Shown: in pieces, positions 25,601-35,461 of the stretch | Layout of the letters: each line of letters opens with the position of its first letter | How positions within the stretch are numbered: position 1 is the first letter of the stretch | Source: Bacteroidaceae bacterium | GTDB lineage: Bacteria; Bacteroidota; Bacteroidia; Bacteroidales; Bacteroidaceae | Length of the DNA: 43,863 nucleotides | Assembly: GCA_017479555.1 (NCBI GenBank) | Contig: JAFVCB010000036.1 | Coordinates: 1 to 43,863 of the forward strand | Reading direction: 5' to 3' | Notes under the pieces: model-generated | What the model was told of the DNA's origin: nothing | Databases searched by the model: none | What the model saw: the letters and a program-made list of their open reading frames with translations, nothing else | Translations under genes and position numbers: made by a program

Positions 25601-26051
25601 CGTATTTGTCGCTCTCGTCATAGAGCGAGAGTGCCATGAGGAAGCCCGTCTGACGTTTCTGCGTGATGACACCCACGCGGGTCACCTCTGCGGGCATAAG
25701 ACCCTGTGCCATCGAGACGCGGTTCTGCACGTTCACGGCAGCCATGTTCGGGTCTGTACCCTGTTTGAAAGTGATATCGATGCGCGCCGAACCCGTGTTG
25801 GTGGCAGACGAACTCATGTAGTCCATGTTTTCCACACCGTTGATTTGCTCTTCAAGTGGAGCAATCACGGAGTTGAGTACAGTTTGTGCGGATGCACCGC
25901 TATACGTGGTACTCACCGACACTGTAGGCGGAGCGATGTCGGGGTACGAAGAAATGGGGAGGGATATCAGACCGAGCAATCCCAAAATCACGATGAAGAC
26001 GGAAATCACCGTGGAAAGCACAGGCCTATTGATAAAATTGTCTAAGTTCAT
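22632..26051 (-). CDS. RND efflux transporter (HAE1 type) with extra segment after TM6
   Basis: This inner-membrane proton-driven pump has 1139 residues against 1049 for AcrB. The proton-relay aspartates Asp405-Asp406 sit in IVVDD in TM4, and the relay lysine lies in the C-terminal half (GLLAKNA). Porter domains lie at about 40-330 and 630-930. Between TM6 and TM7, residues about 500-600 hold a charged linker and two more hydrophobic segments (about 533-576), which would give 14 membrane spans instead of 12. The adaptor gene ends 72 bases upstream and the channel gene starts 32 bases downstream. Substrate may be drugs, bile salts or detergents; that is inference. Confidence 0.95.
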   Translation of the reverse strand: MNLDNFINRPVLSTVISVFIVILGLLGLISLPISSYPDIAPPTVSVSTTYSGASAQTVLNSVIAPLEEQINGVENMDYMSSSATNTGSARIDITFKQGTDPNMAAVNVQNRVSMAQGLMPAEVTRVGVITQKRQTGFLMALSLYDESDKYDPAFIENYAKINIVPQLQRINGVGDVMVMGGDYSIRIWMDPERMAEYHLMPTDISAALATQNIEAAPGSIGEREGNTFEYVLRYRGRLTEVSEFENIVLRATADGEVLHLRDVARVELGRVSYAWGSMSNGHTGVSCMIMQLAGSNATQVIEDAEKVLAEAEQTLPEGLKLATLMNANEFLFASIEEVVKTLIEAFVLVFLVVFLFLQDFRSTIIPAIAIPVALIGTFFVLYAIGFSINLLTLNALVLAIAIVVDDAIVVVEGVHAKLDQGYKSARLASIDAMRELGGAIISITLVMMAVFIPVSFMSGTSGTFYRQFGLTMAIAIFFSAVNALTLSPALCAVFLKAHDDERPLGERVKEATAEAAEQMKKKYKPKKFSLGWPPFITVILLIATIVLMVYGAFTFENVTLSIVAYAIAIVAFIGLFSKRFANAFNKTYDKLQARYKKNVERLTKVPVLSVVLVIGSIVALVWLMNITPSSLVPNEDQGVVMGAVSLSPGTSQDRTEHVLREVDSLVAANPAVKVHNVISGYSMMGGQGSSYGSFIIKLKDFNERGLIGRADLVAGMLYLKCRDVIKDAQVLFFTPPMIPGYGAMSGFSMNLQDRTGGDLDKFFEVAQSFMAELLKRPEIQSAQTTFNPNFPQYMIDIDAAACMKAGLSPSDILTTLQGYIGSMYVSNFNRFGKMYRVMIQAERSERTNLESLKKIKVRNGAEMAPITQFLTISRVYGPDNINRFNMYTAIAINGTPADGYTSGQAIQAVKETAANLPQGYSYEFSSMSREEANSTNTTAVVFLLCFVFIYLLLSAQYESYVLPWAVLLSVPFGLMGSFLFIQAMGGIDALIQSQIHVSLLGSASNNIYVQIALIMLMGLLAKNAILIIEFALERRKMGMSIKWAAILGSAARLRPILMTSFAMIIGLLPMMFAFGVGANGNRSLGTTAIGGMLIGMLLQIFIVPVLFIIFQTLQEKFSPMRWEDSESEDTKADLLQYAE

Positions 26052-26123
26052 AGGTTTTTGTTTTATAGTGTCGGTAGGGACGCTATTGTTCCTTTAGCAT
26101 ATTATCTACGCTGTGCTTGTTCT

Positions 26124-27287
26124 TTACATCTTTCCGTTTTTCAAGTCGTCAGCGGCTTGAGCACGATTTTTGGCGGCCTGCGCTGCTGTGATGGGCTTAA
26201 TGGTCATGCCCTCTTTCAGCGTCAGTACGGCATCGGCCACGATGCGCTCACCGGGTTGCAAGCCACTGGTGACTACGTAGTTCGTACCGTCGTTCTGCGC
26301 CATCACAGTGATTTCGCGCGACTTCACAACGTTGTCTGCACCCACGACGTAGACATACTTTTTGTCTTGAATTTCGTACGTACACTTCTGCGGCACGATG
26401 ATAGCTTGTGTCTGATGGGTGGGGAAGAGTATGGTGGCTGTACCGCCGCTGCGCAGGATGTGGTCGGGATTGTCAAAGAGTGCGCGCATAGAGACAGAGC
26501 CTGTGGTCTGGTCTATCACACCACTTGCAGTAGCCACTGTGCCGCGCAGGCTGTAGTCTGTGCCGTCGGCCAGTTTGAGGCCTACGCTGGGCATGTTGCT
26601 GATAGCCCCTTGCACACCGCCGCTCTGGCGTGTGAGTGCCAAGAGGTCTTTCTCGGTCATGGAGAAATAGACGTACATCGAGGAGATGTTCGACACGGTG
26701 GTCAGGGCTTGCTGCGACGAGCCGCTCACGAGGCTCCCTAAACGATAGGGAATCGAACCTACCACGCCGTTGACGGGAGAGGTGACGTTGCAATAGCTCA
26801 AGTTGTCGCGAGCTGCTGTGAGTGCAGCTTGGGCTTGTGCCAACTGAGCTTGCAGGCTCTTGAGTTGGTTTTGTGCCATCTGCAAGTCGTATTGGCTGAT
26901 AATCTCGTGGTCGAAGAGATATTGCTTGTTTTGTATCGTGAGCTCCTGCGAGGCGATGTTTGCTTTGAGTACATTGATTTGCGCCTCTGCTTGGCGTACG
27001 GCCTCTTGGTATTGTACTTTGTCGAGTACAAAGAGGACTTGCCCAGCGCGTACGGCTTGGCCTTCGTCCACACAAACCTTGGTGATGAAACCTGCAATTT
27101 TCGGACGAATTTCGATGTCCTCCTTACCGCGTATCGTAGCGGGATAGCTGGTGTTCATCTCGGCTGTGGTGTAGTTGACGGTCTCTACCACAAATTCGTT
27201 GCTGGCCTCGGGCAGTCCTTGGCCTTCCTTCTTGGTGCAGCCCACCGCCAACAGGGGCAGGAGCGTGAGGATGAGGAATTTCTTCAT
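26124..27287 (-). CDS. RND efflux membrane-fusion adaptor, AcrA-like lipoprotein
   Basis: The 387-residue periplasmic adaptor joins pump and channel. The lipobox LLAVGC puts the lipidated Cys near residue 17. The lipoyl halves lie at about 45-80 and 145-190, separated by a coiled-coil hairpin (about 85-150, rich in Gln, Ala and Leu), then the beta-barrel and membrane-proximal domains. I chose the ATG at 27287 over the one at 27347 because it begins directly with a signal peptide. It is the first gene of the operon and has a promoter element at 27387-27394. No regulator gene is adjacent. Confidence 0.94.
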   Translation of the reverse strand: MKKFLILTLLPLLAVGCTKKEGQGLPEASNEFVVETVNYTTAEMNTSYPATIRGKEDIEIRPKIAGFITKVCVDEGQAVRAGQVLFVLDKVQYQEAVRQAEAQINVLKANIASQELTIQNKQYLFDHEIISQYDLQMAQNQLKSLQAQLAQAQAALTAARDNLSYCNVTSPVNGVVGSIPYRLGSLVSGSSQQALTTVSNISSMYVYFSMTEKDLLALTRQSGGVQGAISNMPSVGLKLADGTDYSLRGTVATASGVIDQTTGSVSMRALFDNPDHILRSGGTATILFPTHQTQAIIVPQKCTYEIQDKKYVYVVGADNVVKSREITVMAQNDGTNYVVTSGLQPGERIVADAVLTLKEGMTIKPITAAQAAKNRAQAADDLKNGKM

Positions 27288-27386
27288 GACGTATCTGTAT
27301 CTTTTTTTATAATTATTCGTAGGAGAGAATAATAGGGTGGGGTACAACTATAAAGGCATACAATCCCCCTTACTCTATAACGGCGG

Positions 27387-27394
27387 CAAAATTA
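27387..27394 (-). promoter_or_regulatory. -7 element of the efflux operon
   Basis: It reads TAATTTTG on the minus strand and implies a leader of about 95 bases before the adaptor gene. No clear -33 TTG at the right distance is seen. Confidence 0.5.
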
Positions 27395-27522
27395 CATAAA
27401 AAAACTCGTATACGCGCCTTGGTTTTAGTTCATAATTTTAAGCGATTTAGGCATTTAGCGCGAAAATCTTGTAATCTTGAGGTTTGAATTTTTGATATTG
27501 CAAAGCGGATGTGTCAAATCGC

Positions 27523-27582
27523 TAAAAAAGCAGTCGAACTTTGACATGGGCAAAGGGTTGCCGCGTGTCAGAGCTCGACTGC
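27523..27582 (-). terminator. Intrinsic terminator of the S46 peptidase
   Basis: Arms 27530-27537 and 27575-27582 pair perfectly. Inner segments (about 27539-27546 with 27566-27573) continue the stem after a mismatch, and GGCAA/TTGCC closes the apex. On the minus strand it is followed by TTTTTT (27524-27529). Confidence 0.88.
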
Positions 27583-27672
27583 GATGGTGCGCGTACTACG
27601 TGCGATGTAATAGATAATATGTATAGCGCGCGTAGCGCGATGGGATGACCCTATGTGGGAGTAGGGGAGAAA

Positions 27673-29826
27673 CTATTGGCGAATCTCGAGTTCGTCAAAG
27701 AGGTAGTTGCTCTGTGCAAGGTATTCTATGCACCACAGCACGTAGCGAATATCTACGCTGATGCAGCGTTGCAAGGTGGCATTGTACTCGAGGTCGCTGC
27801 TCAAGCTCTCTATGTTGCCGTCGAAAGCCAGTCCGATGAGTTCGCCGCGTGCGTTGATGACTGGCGAACCACTGTTACCGCCCGTGATATCGTTGTCCGT
27901 GATGAAACATGCGGGCAACTTGCCGTCAGCACGCGCGTAGCGACCGTATTGTCCAGCTTCGTAGAGCTTGCGTACGTCTTCGTTGATGACATAGTCGGGG
28001 TCGGCGGGATTCTCTTTTTCAAACATACCGTCGATAACCGTTTGGTAGTCGTACGTGACGCCATCGCGAGGATGCAGGTCGCGCACGTGACCGTAGGTCA
28101 TGCGCAGCGTGAGGTTGGCATCGGGTGCTGTGGTCCACTGGTTGCGCTCGAGTTGGGCTGCAATGTAGGTTTTATCCAACTCCGTCAGGTCGCTGAAGTA
28201 TTCGCGCAGATTGCCTGCGAGTGCAGATATGTACTGCTGCATACTCTCATTGAGCTGAACCCATGGGTCTGCGTCGAGCTTCTTCTGCGAAGGCTTGCTG
28301 AGGAAGGCTGCGAGGCGTGTGCTGTCGGTCAGCAAGCTCTCATCGTAGAGACGCTCCACGTAGGCATCTACTTGGTCGGGTGTGCTGATGGGCAGGAAGC
28401 TGAGCGAGAGACGCTTGTGGCGAAGGTAGGTGGAGAGCACTTTTTTCATGAGCGCCTTGTCGCGAGCCAATTCTTCGGGTGTGAGGAATGTGGATTCCTC
28501 GAAGATGATGGTGCGCAGCGAGTCTGCGACACCTTCTTTCTTGTAAAGCTTAAAGTTTTCTACATAGTCGGCTACCTCCATCCATGCGGTCTCCATCGCT
28601 ATCTGTCGCATGCCGAAGTTGGCGAGGTAGAGGTCGTGCAACGTATCGGTATAGGCCGTAGTGAGACGGTCTATCTGCGAGAGCACGGAGGGTATCTCTT
28701 TATGTCCGTTTTGCACAGCCCATGCTATGAAGTCGCTCTCTTGGGCGCGGCGACGTTCTATCAGGCGATTCTTGCGCACAGCTTCAATCTCGCCACCAAA
28801 GTTCTTGACCGTGTTGCCGATCATGAAGTAGTCGCTCGCCATCGAAAGGTTCAGCTCGGGGTCGTTGTCCATGAGCTGCTTCATGTGATCCAATACCACT
28901 TCACCCATCGTGTTGATAGGGCGGTCGAGGCCGTCCACGTGGTTTTGTATCTCGCTTGCAGTGAGGTAGCGCTCGGTGCTGCCTGGAAATCCCATGACCA
29001 TCGTGAAGTCGCCCTCCTCAATGCCTTTGAGCGAGATAGGCAGGAATTTGTCACAGTGCAGAGGCACGTTGCTCTCGCTGTACTCAGCGGGATTGCCCTG
29101 TGCGTCGGCATAGATGCGAAATACAGCGAAGTCGGGATTGTGACGCGGCCACATCCAGTTGTCTTGGTTCTCACCGAATTGGGCAAAGTTTTGGGGAATG
29201 TTCACCACCAATCGCACGTCGGAGTACTCTTGTTCATAGAAAGCATAGAACTGATTGCCACCGAAGTAGGGCAGTATGCGCACCCTCATGCCTGGCACGT
29301 TGGCCCAGCGGCTCTCGGCCAGCACGGCATCGGCAAACATACCCAGCACGTATTCGCTCTGACGCAGGTATTCGCCAAAGTCTGCCGTAGCCTCTACGAT
29401 TTGGTTTGTCACGTCTTTGATCTCGCGTACGAAGACAAAGTTAAGCCCAGGCGTAGGCAGCTCTTCGTTGCGGCTCTTGGCGTAGAAACCCTCTTGCAGA
29501 TAGTTGTGTTCCATGGTGCTCATGCCATGTACGAAGTCAAATCCGCAGTGGTTGTTGGTAAAAATGAGTCCGTCTGCGCTCACCACTTCTGCGGTGCAAC
29601 CTCCTCCGAAGAGGCCTACCACGTCTTTGAGTGACGCACCGTTCTCGTTGTAGACCTCAGACGGGTCTATCTCCAAGCCTGCTGCGCGTAGCGAGTCGGC
29701 CAAGTGTTGTTGCTCCATCAGTTTGAGCAACCACATACCTCCATCGGCATGTGCCACGGCGGGCGAGAGCAGCAGGGCTATGGCTGCCACGAACGTCCGC
29801 CATGTGAATTTGTGTTTGCTTGTCAT
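27673..29826 (-). CDS. S46-family dipeptidyl-peptidase, DPP7 type
   Basis: The 717-residue serine peptidase releases dipeptides from the N-terminus of peptides in the periplasm. The signal peptide is residues 1-27. His93 (TNNHC) and Ser652 (GGNSGS) belong to the catalytic triad, and the chymotrypsin-like lobes are split by a large helical domain (about 280-570). Eighteen residues after the Ser lies Gly670 in the FDGN motif. In Porphyromonas gingivalis this position is Arg in DPP11, which prefers Asp/Glu, and Gly in DPP7, which prefers hydrophobic P1 residues. DPP7-like specificity is therefore predicted. It is monocistronic with its own terminator. Such enzymes feed asaccharolytic amino-acid metabolism. 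Confidence 0.93.
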   Translation of the reverse strand: MTSKHKFTWRTFVAAIALLLSPAVAHADGGMWLLKLMEQQHLADSLRAAGLEIDPSEVYNENGASLKDVVGLFGGGCTAEVVSADGLIFTNNHCGFDFVHGMSTMEHNYLQEGFYAKSRNEELPTPGLNFVFVREIKDVTNQIVEATADFGEYLRQSEYVLGMFADAVLAESRWANVPGMRVRILPYFGGNQFYAFYEQEYSDVRLVVNIPQNFAQFGENQDNWMWPRHNPDFAVFRIYADAQGNPAEYSESNVPLHCDKFLPISLKGIEEGDFTMVMGFPGSTERYLTASEIQNHVDGLDRPINTMGEVVLDHMKQLMDNDPELNLSMASDYFMIGNTVKNFGGEIEAVRKNRLIERRRAQESDFIAWAVQNGHKEIPSVLSQIDRLTTAYTDTLHDLYLANFGMRQIAMETAWMEVADYVENFKLYKKEGVADSLRTIIFEESTFLTPEELARDKALMKKVLSTYLRHKRLSLSFLPISTPDQVDAYVERLYDESLLTDSTRLAAFLSKPSQKKLDADPWVQLNESMQQYISALAGNLREYFSDLTELDKTYIAAQLERNQWTTAPDANLTLRMTYGHVRDLHPRDGVTYDYQTVIDGMFEKENPADPDYVINEDVRKLYEAGQYGRYARADGKLPACFITDNDITGGNSGSPVINARGELIGLAFDGNIESLSSDLEYNATLQRCISVDIRYVLWCIEYLAQSNYLFDELEIRQ

Positions 29827-29973
29827 AATATATATAAATATTGAGTCTTATAGCTTGGTTTGTCTGAAAGCTTCACGCTATGTGCGCGCTCCACGATAGC
29901 ACTTGCTGGCTCTGTTGCCGATAACTGCGAAGTACCGTGTAGAAGTTCTCGCTCATGGATGTCTGCGCAAAAA

Positions 29974-30018
29974 CGGGGGTGTCCGTTTTCTCTAAGGTGT
30001 AGAAAAGGGACACCCACG
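29974..30018 (-). terminator. Hairpin terminator after the YbjQ-family gene
   Basis: The stem pairs 29977-29984 with 30008-30015 and 29986-29991 with 30001-30006, with one G-G mismatch between and a 9-base loop. On the minus strand it runs into CCGTTTTTG. The rest of the 277-base gap before the peptidase has no clear promoter. Confidence 0.75.
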
Positions 30019-30103
30019 TTGGTCAAAGCGTCTGCACATCGCACCCCCTGACGGTCTCGGTCGGGAGACGGGTGAGTGCGGTGTGCCTTCAGGCACCTGC
30101 GTC

Positions 30104-30421
30104 TTAGAGTACCACGGCTGTGCCGCTGCAGGTCACCATGAGCATAGAGCCATTCTGACCCACTGTCTCGTAGTCTAAATCTACGCCCAATACGCCGTTG
30201 GCACCAATCTGTGCGGCGCGCTGCATCATTTCGTTCAGTGCCGTGTCTTTGGCCTCGCGAAGCGTTTTTTCGTAAGTGCCGCTGCGCCCGCCGAAGAAGT
30301 CGGTCAGCGAAGCTTTGATATCTTTGAAGAAGTTGGCACCGATGATGGTCTCGCCTGTGACGATGCCGAGATACTGTTTCACGGGATGTCCTTCGATGAA
30401 GGGTGTGGTTGTGGTAATCAT
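30104..30421 (-). CDS. YbjQ/UPF0145-family protein
   Basis: The 105-residue protein is a full-length member of the YbjQ (UPF0145) family, small proteins that form pentameric rings and have no settled function. Family marks are the [12 protein letters not shown] segment (about 23-34), the REAKDTAL helix and the [13 protein letters not shown] strand. It has no signal peptide. It is divergent from surE and ends at a hairpin terminator. Confidence 0.9.
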   Translation of the reverse strand: MITTTTPFIEGHPVKQYLGIVTGETIIGANFFKDIKASLTDFFGGRSGTYEKTLREAKDTALNEMMQRAAQIGANGVLGVDLDYETVGQNGSMLMVTCSGTAVVL

Positions 30422-30735
30422 AAAGCCTTTAAGTATGAATGGATGTTAGATGATACAAATAAATATATAAGGAATGAGCCATCGTGCGCTTGTTGTCGCC
30501 AATGCCCTCCGCAAGCTCTCCGCTACTGTGTTCGAGAGGACTTTTTCGAGAGGACTACGTGGAGAAACGAAGCGTGGTTTGCGACCATCCTAACTCACGG
30601 CAAAGGGAGCGTATAGGCCCACGCAGTCCACACGAAGCGCCTAATATTTTGTCTGAAAAGCCGTTACACTTTGGTTTTTCACAAATACATTGTATTTTTG
30701 TGCCATTAACGACATCTCCGTACACCACTTTACGT
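30422..30735. other. Divergent YbjQ-family/surE intergenic region
   Basis: This 314-base stretch carries the surE promoter (30671-30700) and a 12-bp direct repeat TTCGAGAGGACT (30531-30542 and 30545-30556). No gene is seen, and no consensus promoter for the minus-strand gene. Confidence 0.5.
30671..30700 (+). promoter_or_regulatory. surE-lpxB promoter, full consensus
   Basis: TTG (30671-30673), exactly 19 bases, TATTTTTG (30693-30700). It lies 35 bases before the chosen surE ATG and excludes the longer upstream frame. Confidence 0.8.
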
Positions 30736-31506
30736 ATGAAACAACGCCCCTTCGTCATCGTGTCGAACGATGACGGTTTGTCTGCCAAGGGTATACAGTC
30801 GCTCATTGGCATACTTTCACCGATTTGCGACCTATTGGTGGTAGCGCCCGATGGTCCTCGCTCGGGCAAGAGTTGTGCGATGACCACCGATGTACCCGTC
30901 ACGCTGCGCCGTATCAAGTCTGTGCCCCATCTGCGTGTATATTCGTGCAGCGGCACCCCTACCGACTGTGTGAAACTCGCCATTGCGCAGCTCCTTAAGC
31001 AGCGGCGACCCGACTTGGTGGTAACGGGCATTAACCACGGCGACAACTCGTCCATCAACAGCCACTACAGCGGCACGATGGGTGCGGCCTACGAAGGCGT
31101 GATGCACGGAGTACCCGCCGTTGCATTCTCGCTCTGCGACTTCAACCCTGATGCAGACTTTGAACCCTTACGACCCTACATTGTGGACATTGTTTTCAAG
31201 GCTATCACCATGGGTATGCCGATGCTCACTTGTCTGAACGTGAATTTCCCAAAAGCCCCGAAGTTCAAAGGCGTACGCGTATGCCGCATGGCGCGCACCC
31301 ACTGGGAGAACGAATTCACCAAAGCACGGCGTCCAGGACTGCCTGGCGCGCATGTTTACTGGCTCACTGGAGAACGCGTCGACGACGAGCCGCAAGCCGA
31401 GGACACAGATGCTTGGGCCTTGACCCACGGCTACGTAGCCATTACGCCCGAGACGCTCGACGTCACCGCCCATGGACTCGTCGACGTGCTGCGCGACGTA
31501 TTCTAA
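30736..31506 (+). CDS. surE: 5'/3'-nucleotidase SurE
   Basis: SurE is a metal-dependent phosphatase acting on nucleoside monophosphates. The 256 residues match the family length. The metal site starts with SNDDG (about residues 9-13). A conserved Ser lies in the DGPRSGKS loop, and Asn in GINHGDN completes the site, followed by YSGTMGAAYEG. A frame runs upstream to 30484, but the promoter at 30671-30700 and the family N-terminus fix the ATG at 30736. lpxB follows after 21 bases, probably in one transcript. Confidence 0.95.
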   Translation: MKQRPFVIVSNDDGLSAKGIQSLIGILSPICDLLVVAPDGPRSGKSCAMTTDVPVTLRRIKSVPHLRVYSCSGTPTDCVKLAIAQLLKQRRPDLVVTGINHGDNSSINSHYSGTMGAAYEGVMHGVPAVAFSLCDFNPDADFEPLRPYIVDIVFKAITMGMPMLTCLNVNFPKAPKFKGVRVCRMARTHWENEFTKARRPGLPGAHVYWLTGERVDDEPQAEDTDAWALTHGYVAITPETLDVTAHGLVDVLRDVF

Positions 31507-31527
31507 ATCCCCTACACCCACTTTCAC

Positions 31528-32688
31528 ATGAAGTATTTCCTCATCGCAGGCGAGGCCTCGGGCGATTTGCACGCCGCTGACCTCATGCGAGCCATTCGGC
31601 ACGCCGACCCGCAGGCCGTGTTTCGCTGTTACGGCGGAGACAAGATGCAAGCCGCTGGAGGCGAGTTGCTCACGCACTACAAGGATTTGGCCTACATGGG
31701 CATCGTACCCGTGCTGACCCATCTGCCACAGATACTTCGCGGCATGCGACGTTGCAAAGCCGCCATTCGTGCGTGGCAGCCCCACTGTGTTATCCTTGTA
31801 GACTATCCCGGATTTAATCTCGGCATTGCCCAATACGTCAAACGCCACGCCCTTTGCCCCGTATACTACTTCATTTCCCCGAAAATATGGGCATGGAAAG
31901 AGGGGCGCATCAAACGCATCAAGCGCGACGTGGATCGCGTGTTCAGTATCCTGCCCTTCGAGGTAGATTTCTATGAAAAAAAGCACGGTATGCCTATCAG
32001 CTACGTGGGCAATCCTACGGTGGACGAAGTCGAACGGTTTCGCGCCTCACACACCGAGACAACCCGCCTATTCTGTGAGGCAAACGGACTCTCGCAGGAT
32101 CGTCCCATCATTGCGCTGCTCGCAGGCAGTCGTCGGCAAGAGATCAAAGACAACCTCTCCAAGATGTGCCAAGCCGCTGCCGCCTATGTGCCTCAGTACC
32201 AACTCGTGCTGGCCTGCGCGCCCAGCGTAGAACCCGAATACTATCAGCGCATACTCGACAAACTGCCGCCCGAAGCCCGTCCCACGCAACTCTTCGACCG
32301 CACCTACGCCCTCCTGTCTCACAGCAAAGCCGCGCTGGTCACAAGCGGCACCGCTACGCTCGAGACCGCCCTGTTTCGCACACCGCAGGTAGTCTGCTAC
32401 TACATTGCTGCAGGATGGCTCGTGAGCCTGCTGCGCCGCCTTTTCTTGAAGGTGAAGTATATCTCGCTGGTCAATCTCGTAGCCGACGAAGAAGTCGTGC
32501 CCGAGCTTGTAGGTAGCCAGATGAACGTAGACAACGTGCGCCAACACCTCGCCCAAATCTTGCCGCCCGGACCACGGCGCGAACCCATGCTCCTGGCCTA
32601 CAAGCGCATGGCCGCACGCCTGGGAGACCCAGGTGCCCCCCAACGTGCAGCCGCCGAGATGCTTCGTCGACTGCAACAAGATGCCTAA
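31528..32688 (+). CDS. lpxB: Lipid-A-disaccharide synthase
   Basis: LpxB condenses UDP-2,3-diacylglucosamine with lipid X to form the lipid A disaccharide on the cytoplasmic face of the inner membrane. The 386 residues are typical of this GT19 enzyme. The N-terminal FLIAGEASGDLHAADL motif, YPGFN, the SPKIWAWKEGR segment and the TSGTATLE motif near residue 273 are all present. It follows surE closely. Beyond it lies a complex inverted repeat and then the ABC-F gene with its own promoter. Confidence 0.96.
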   Translation: MKYFLIAGEASGDLHAADLMRAIRHADPQAVFRCYGGDKMQAAGGELLTHYKDLAYMGIVPVLTHLPQILRGMRRCKAAIRAWQPHCVILVDYPGFNLGIAQYVKRHALCPVYYFISPKIWAWKEGRIKRIKRDVDRVFSILPFEVDFYEKKHGMPISYVGNPTVDEVERFRASHTETTRLFCEANGLSQDRPIIALLAGSRRQEIKDNLSKMCQAAAAYVPQYQLVLACAPSVEPEYYQRILDKLPPEARPTQLFDRTYALLSHSKAALVTSGTATLETALFRTPQVVCYYIAAGWLVSLLRRLFLKVKYISLVNLVADEEVVPELVGSQMNVDNVRQHLAQILPPGPRREPMLLAYKRMAARLGDPGAPQRAAAEMLRRLQQDA

Positions 32689-32725
32689 CTTCTTCGCGCT
32701 ACATCCTATCTGAAAAGCATTTCTT

Positions 32726-32798
32726 CACGATGACACGACAAAATCATCACGATGACACGACAATTTCTTCACGATGATTTTGTCGTGTCATCGTGATG
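32726..32798. repeat. Compound direct/inverted repeat with two alternative hairpins
   Basis: The motif CACGATGACACGACAA occurs twice forward (32726-32741 and 32748-32763) and once inverted (32780-32795), with a partial copy at 32770-32777. The first copy can form a perfect 23-bp stem (32726-32748 with 32773-32795). The second can form a perfect 19-bp stem (32745-32763 with 32780-32798). The two exclude each other. It lies 37 bases after lpxB and may act as a 3' end or a switch. No other gene is seen between 32689 and 33022. Confidence 0.8.
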
Positions 32799-32977
32799 AA
32801 TTCTTTCTGCCGAGCTTTCTGTTGCATATCGCAACGCCTTTGCTGACCCTCAGCGTCGGTATGTCAAGGTTCGACGAACCGATTTTGCAAAGCCAACCAT
32901 CCGATTTGCCGCATTTGTCGTCGCAGCGCGCACGGCTCAAGTCCAATATTGTAGCGCGCACGTGCGTATTCAGATGA

Positions 32978-34639
<1,662 letters not shown>

Positions 34640-34690
34640 GCCACTTGGCACAACATTTGCAAAAGTCATCTACAAAACAATCCTACAACA

Positions 34691-35311
34691 ATGAAGAAAG
34701 CAGACGAAATACCCGTAGAAGCCCCCGAATCAACAGCCCAAGAGGGACAAGAAGTGGTGGAAGTGGACATCGCAGATGCAGACACCCCAGCCGACAACCC
34801 CGCTGACGAAGATGAGGACACCATCATCCTGTCAGACGAAGAAAAGTATAAGCTCCTCGCTGACCAACTACAAGCCGCGCAAGCCGAAATAGCCGAGCTC
34901 AAAGACAAGAACCTCAGACAAATGGCCGAGTTCGACAACTTTCGTAAACGCACCATCAAGGAGAAAGCCGAGCTCATACTCAACGGCGGCGAGAAAGTAC
35001 TCACAGCCCTGCTTCCCGTACTCGACGACCTCGAGCGCGCACTGGAGAACATCGAGAAGAGCAGCGATGTAGACACGCTGCGAGAGGGCGTAGAACTCAT
35101 CTCGACCAAGCTCTATAAGACTTTAGAAACCCAAGGACTATCGCGAATTGATACCACCGACCAAGAGTTCAATACCGATTTCCACGAAGCGATAGCCCTC
35201 GTACCGACCGACGAGCCAGAGAAGAAAGGACGCGTCATCGACTGCGTGCAGACGGGCTACAAACTGGGCGACAAAGTCATTCGCCACGCCAAGGTAGCCG
35301 TTGGTCAATAG
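34691..35311 (+). CDS. grpE: Nucleotide exchange factor GrpE
   Basis: GrpE releases ADP from DnaK and so drives the chaperone cycle. The 206 residues begin with a very acidic, disordered tail (1-55). A long coiled-coil helix follows (about 58-110, including the AEFDNFRKRT motif), then a C-terminal beta domain ending in GYKLGDKVIRHAKVAVG, a family hallmark. dnaJ follows 150 bases downstream. dnaK is not in the window. No heat-shock-type operator is visible. Confidence 0.96.
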   Translation: MKKADEIPVEAPESTAQEGQEVVEVDIADADTPADNPADEDEDTIILSDEEKYKLLADQLQAAQAEIAELKDKNLRQMAEFDNFRKRTIKEKAELILNGGEKVLTALLPVLDDLERALENIEKSSDVDTLREGVELISTKLYKTLETQGLSRIDTTDQEFNTDFHEAIALVPTDEPEKKGRVIDCVQTGYKLGDKVIRHAKVAVGQ

Positions 35312-35461
35312 TCCATCCCCATCTCGTATATCCCAACTGCGCACTTACGCAGCGCTACATACCATATTTTATTATCAGACAAACCACATCGCCTCGTTCC
35401 CGACAACGGTAGGCACAGCCGTAAGCACCGAACGAATAGGGTAGGAGGCACATCGCAATAA

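Larger units (their letters stand above)
27288..27672. other. Intergenic region between the S46 peptidase and the efflux operon
   Basis: This 385-base stretch holds the peptidase terminator (27523-27582) and the efflux promoter (27387-27394). No gene is seen in it. Confidence 0.6.

Noticed and set aside
27655..29634. 659-codon open frame on the plus strand opposite the S46 peptidase
   Set aside because: It mirrors the codon structure of a clearly real gene with intact catalytic motifs; the antisense product has no recognisable domains.
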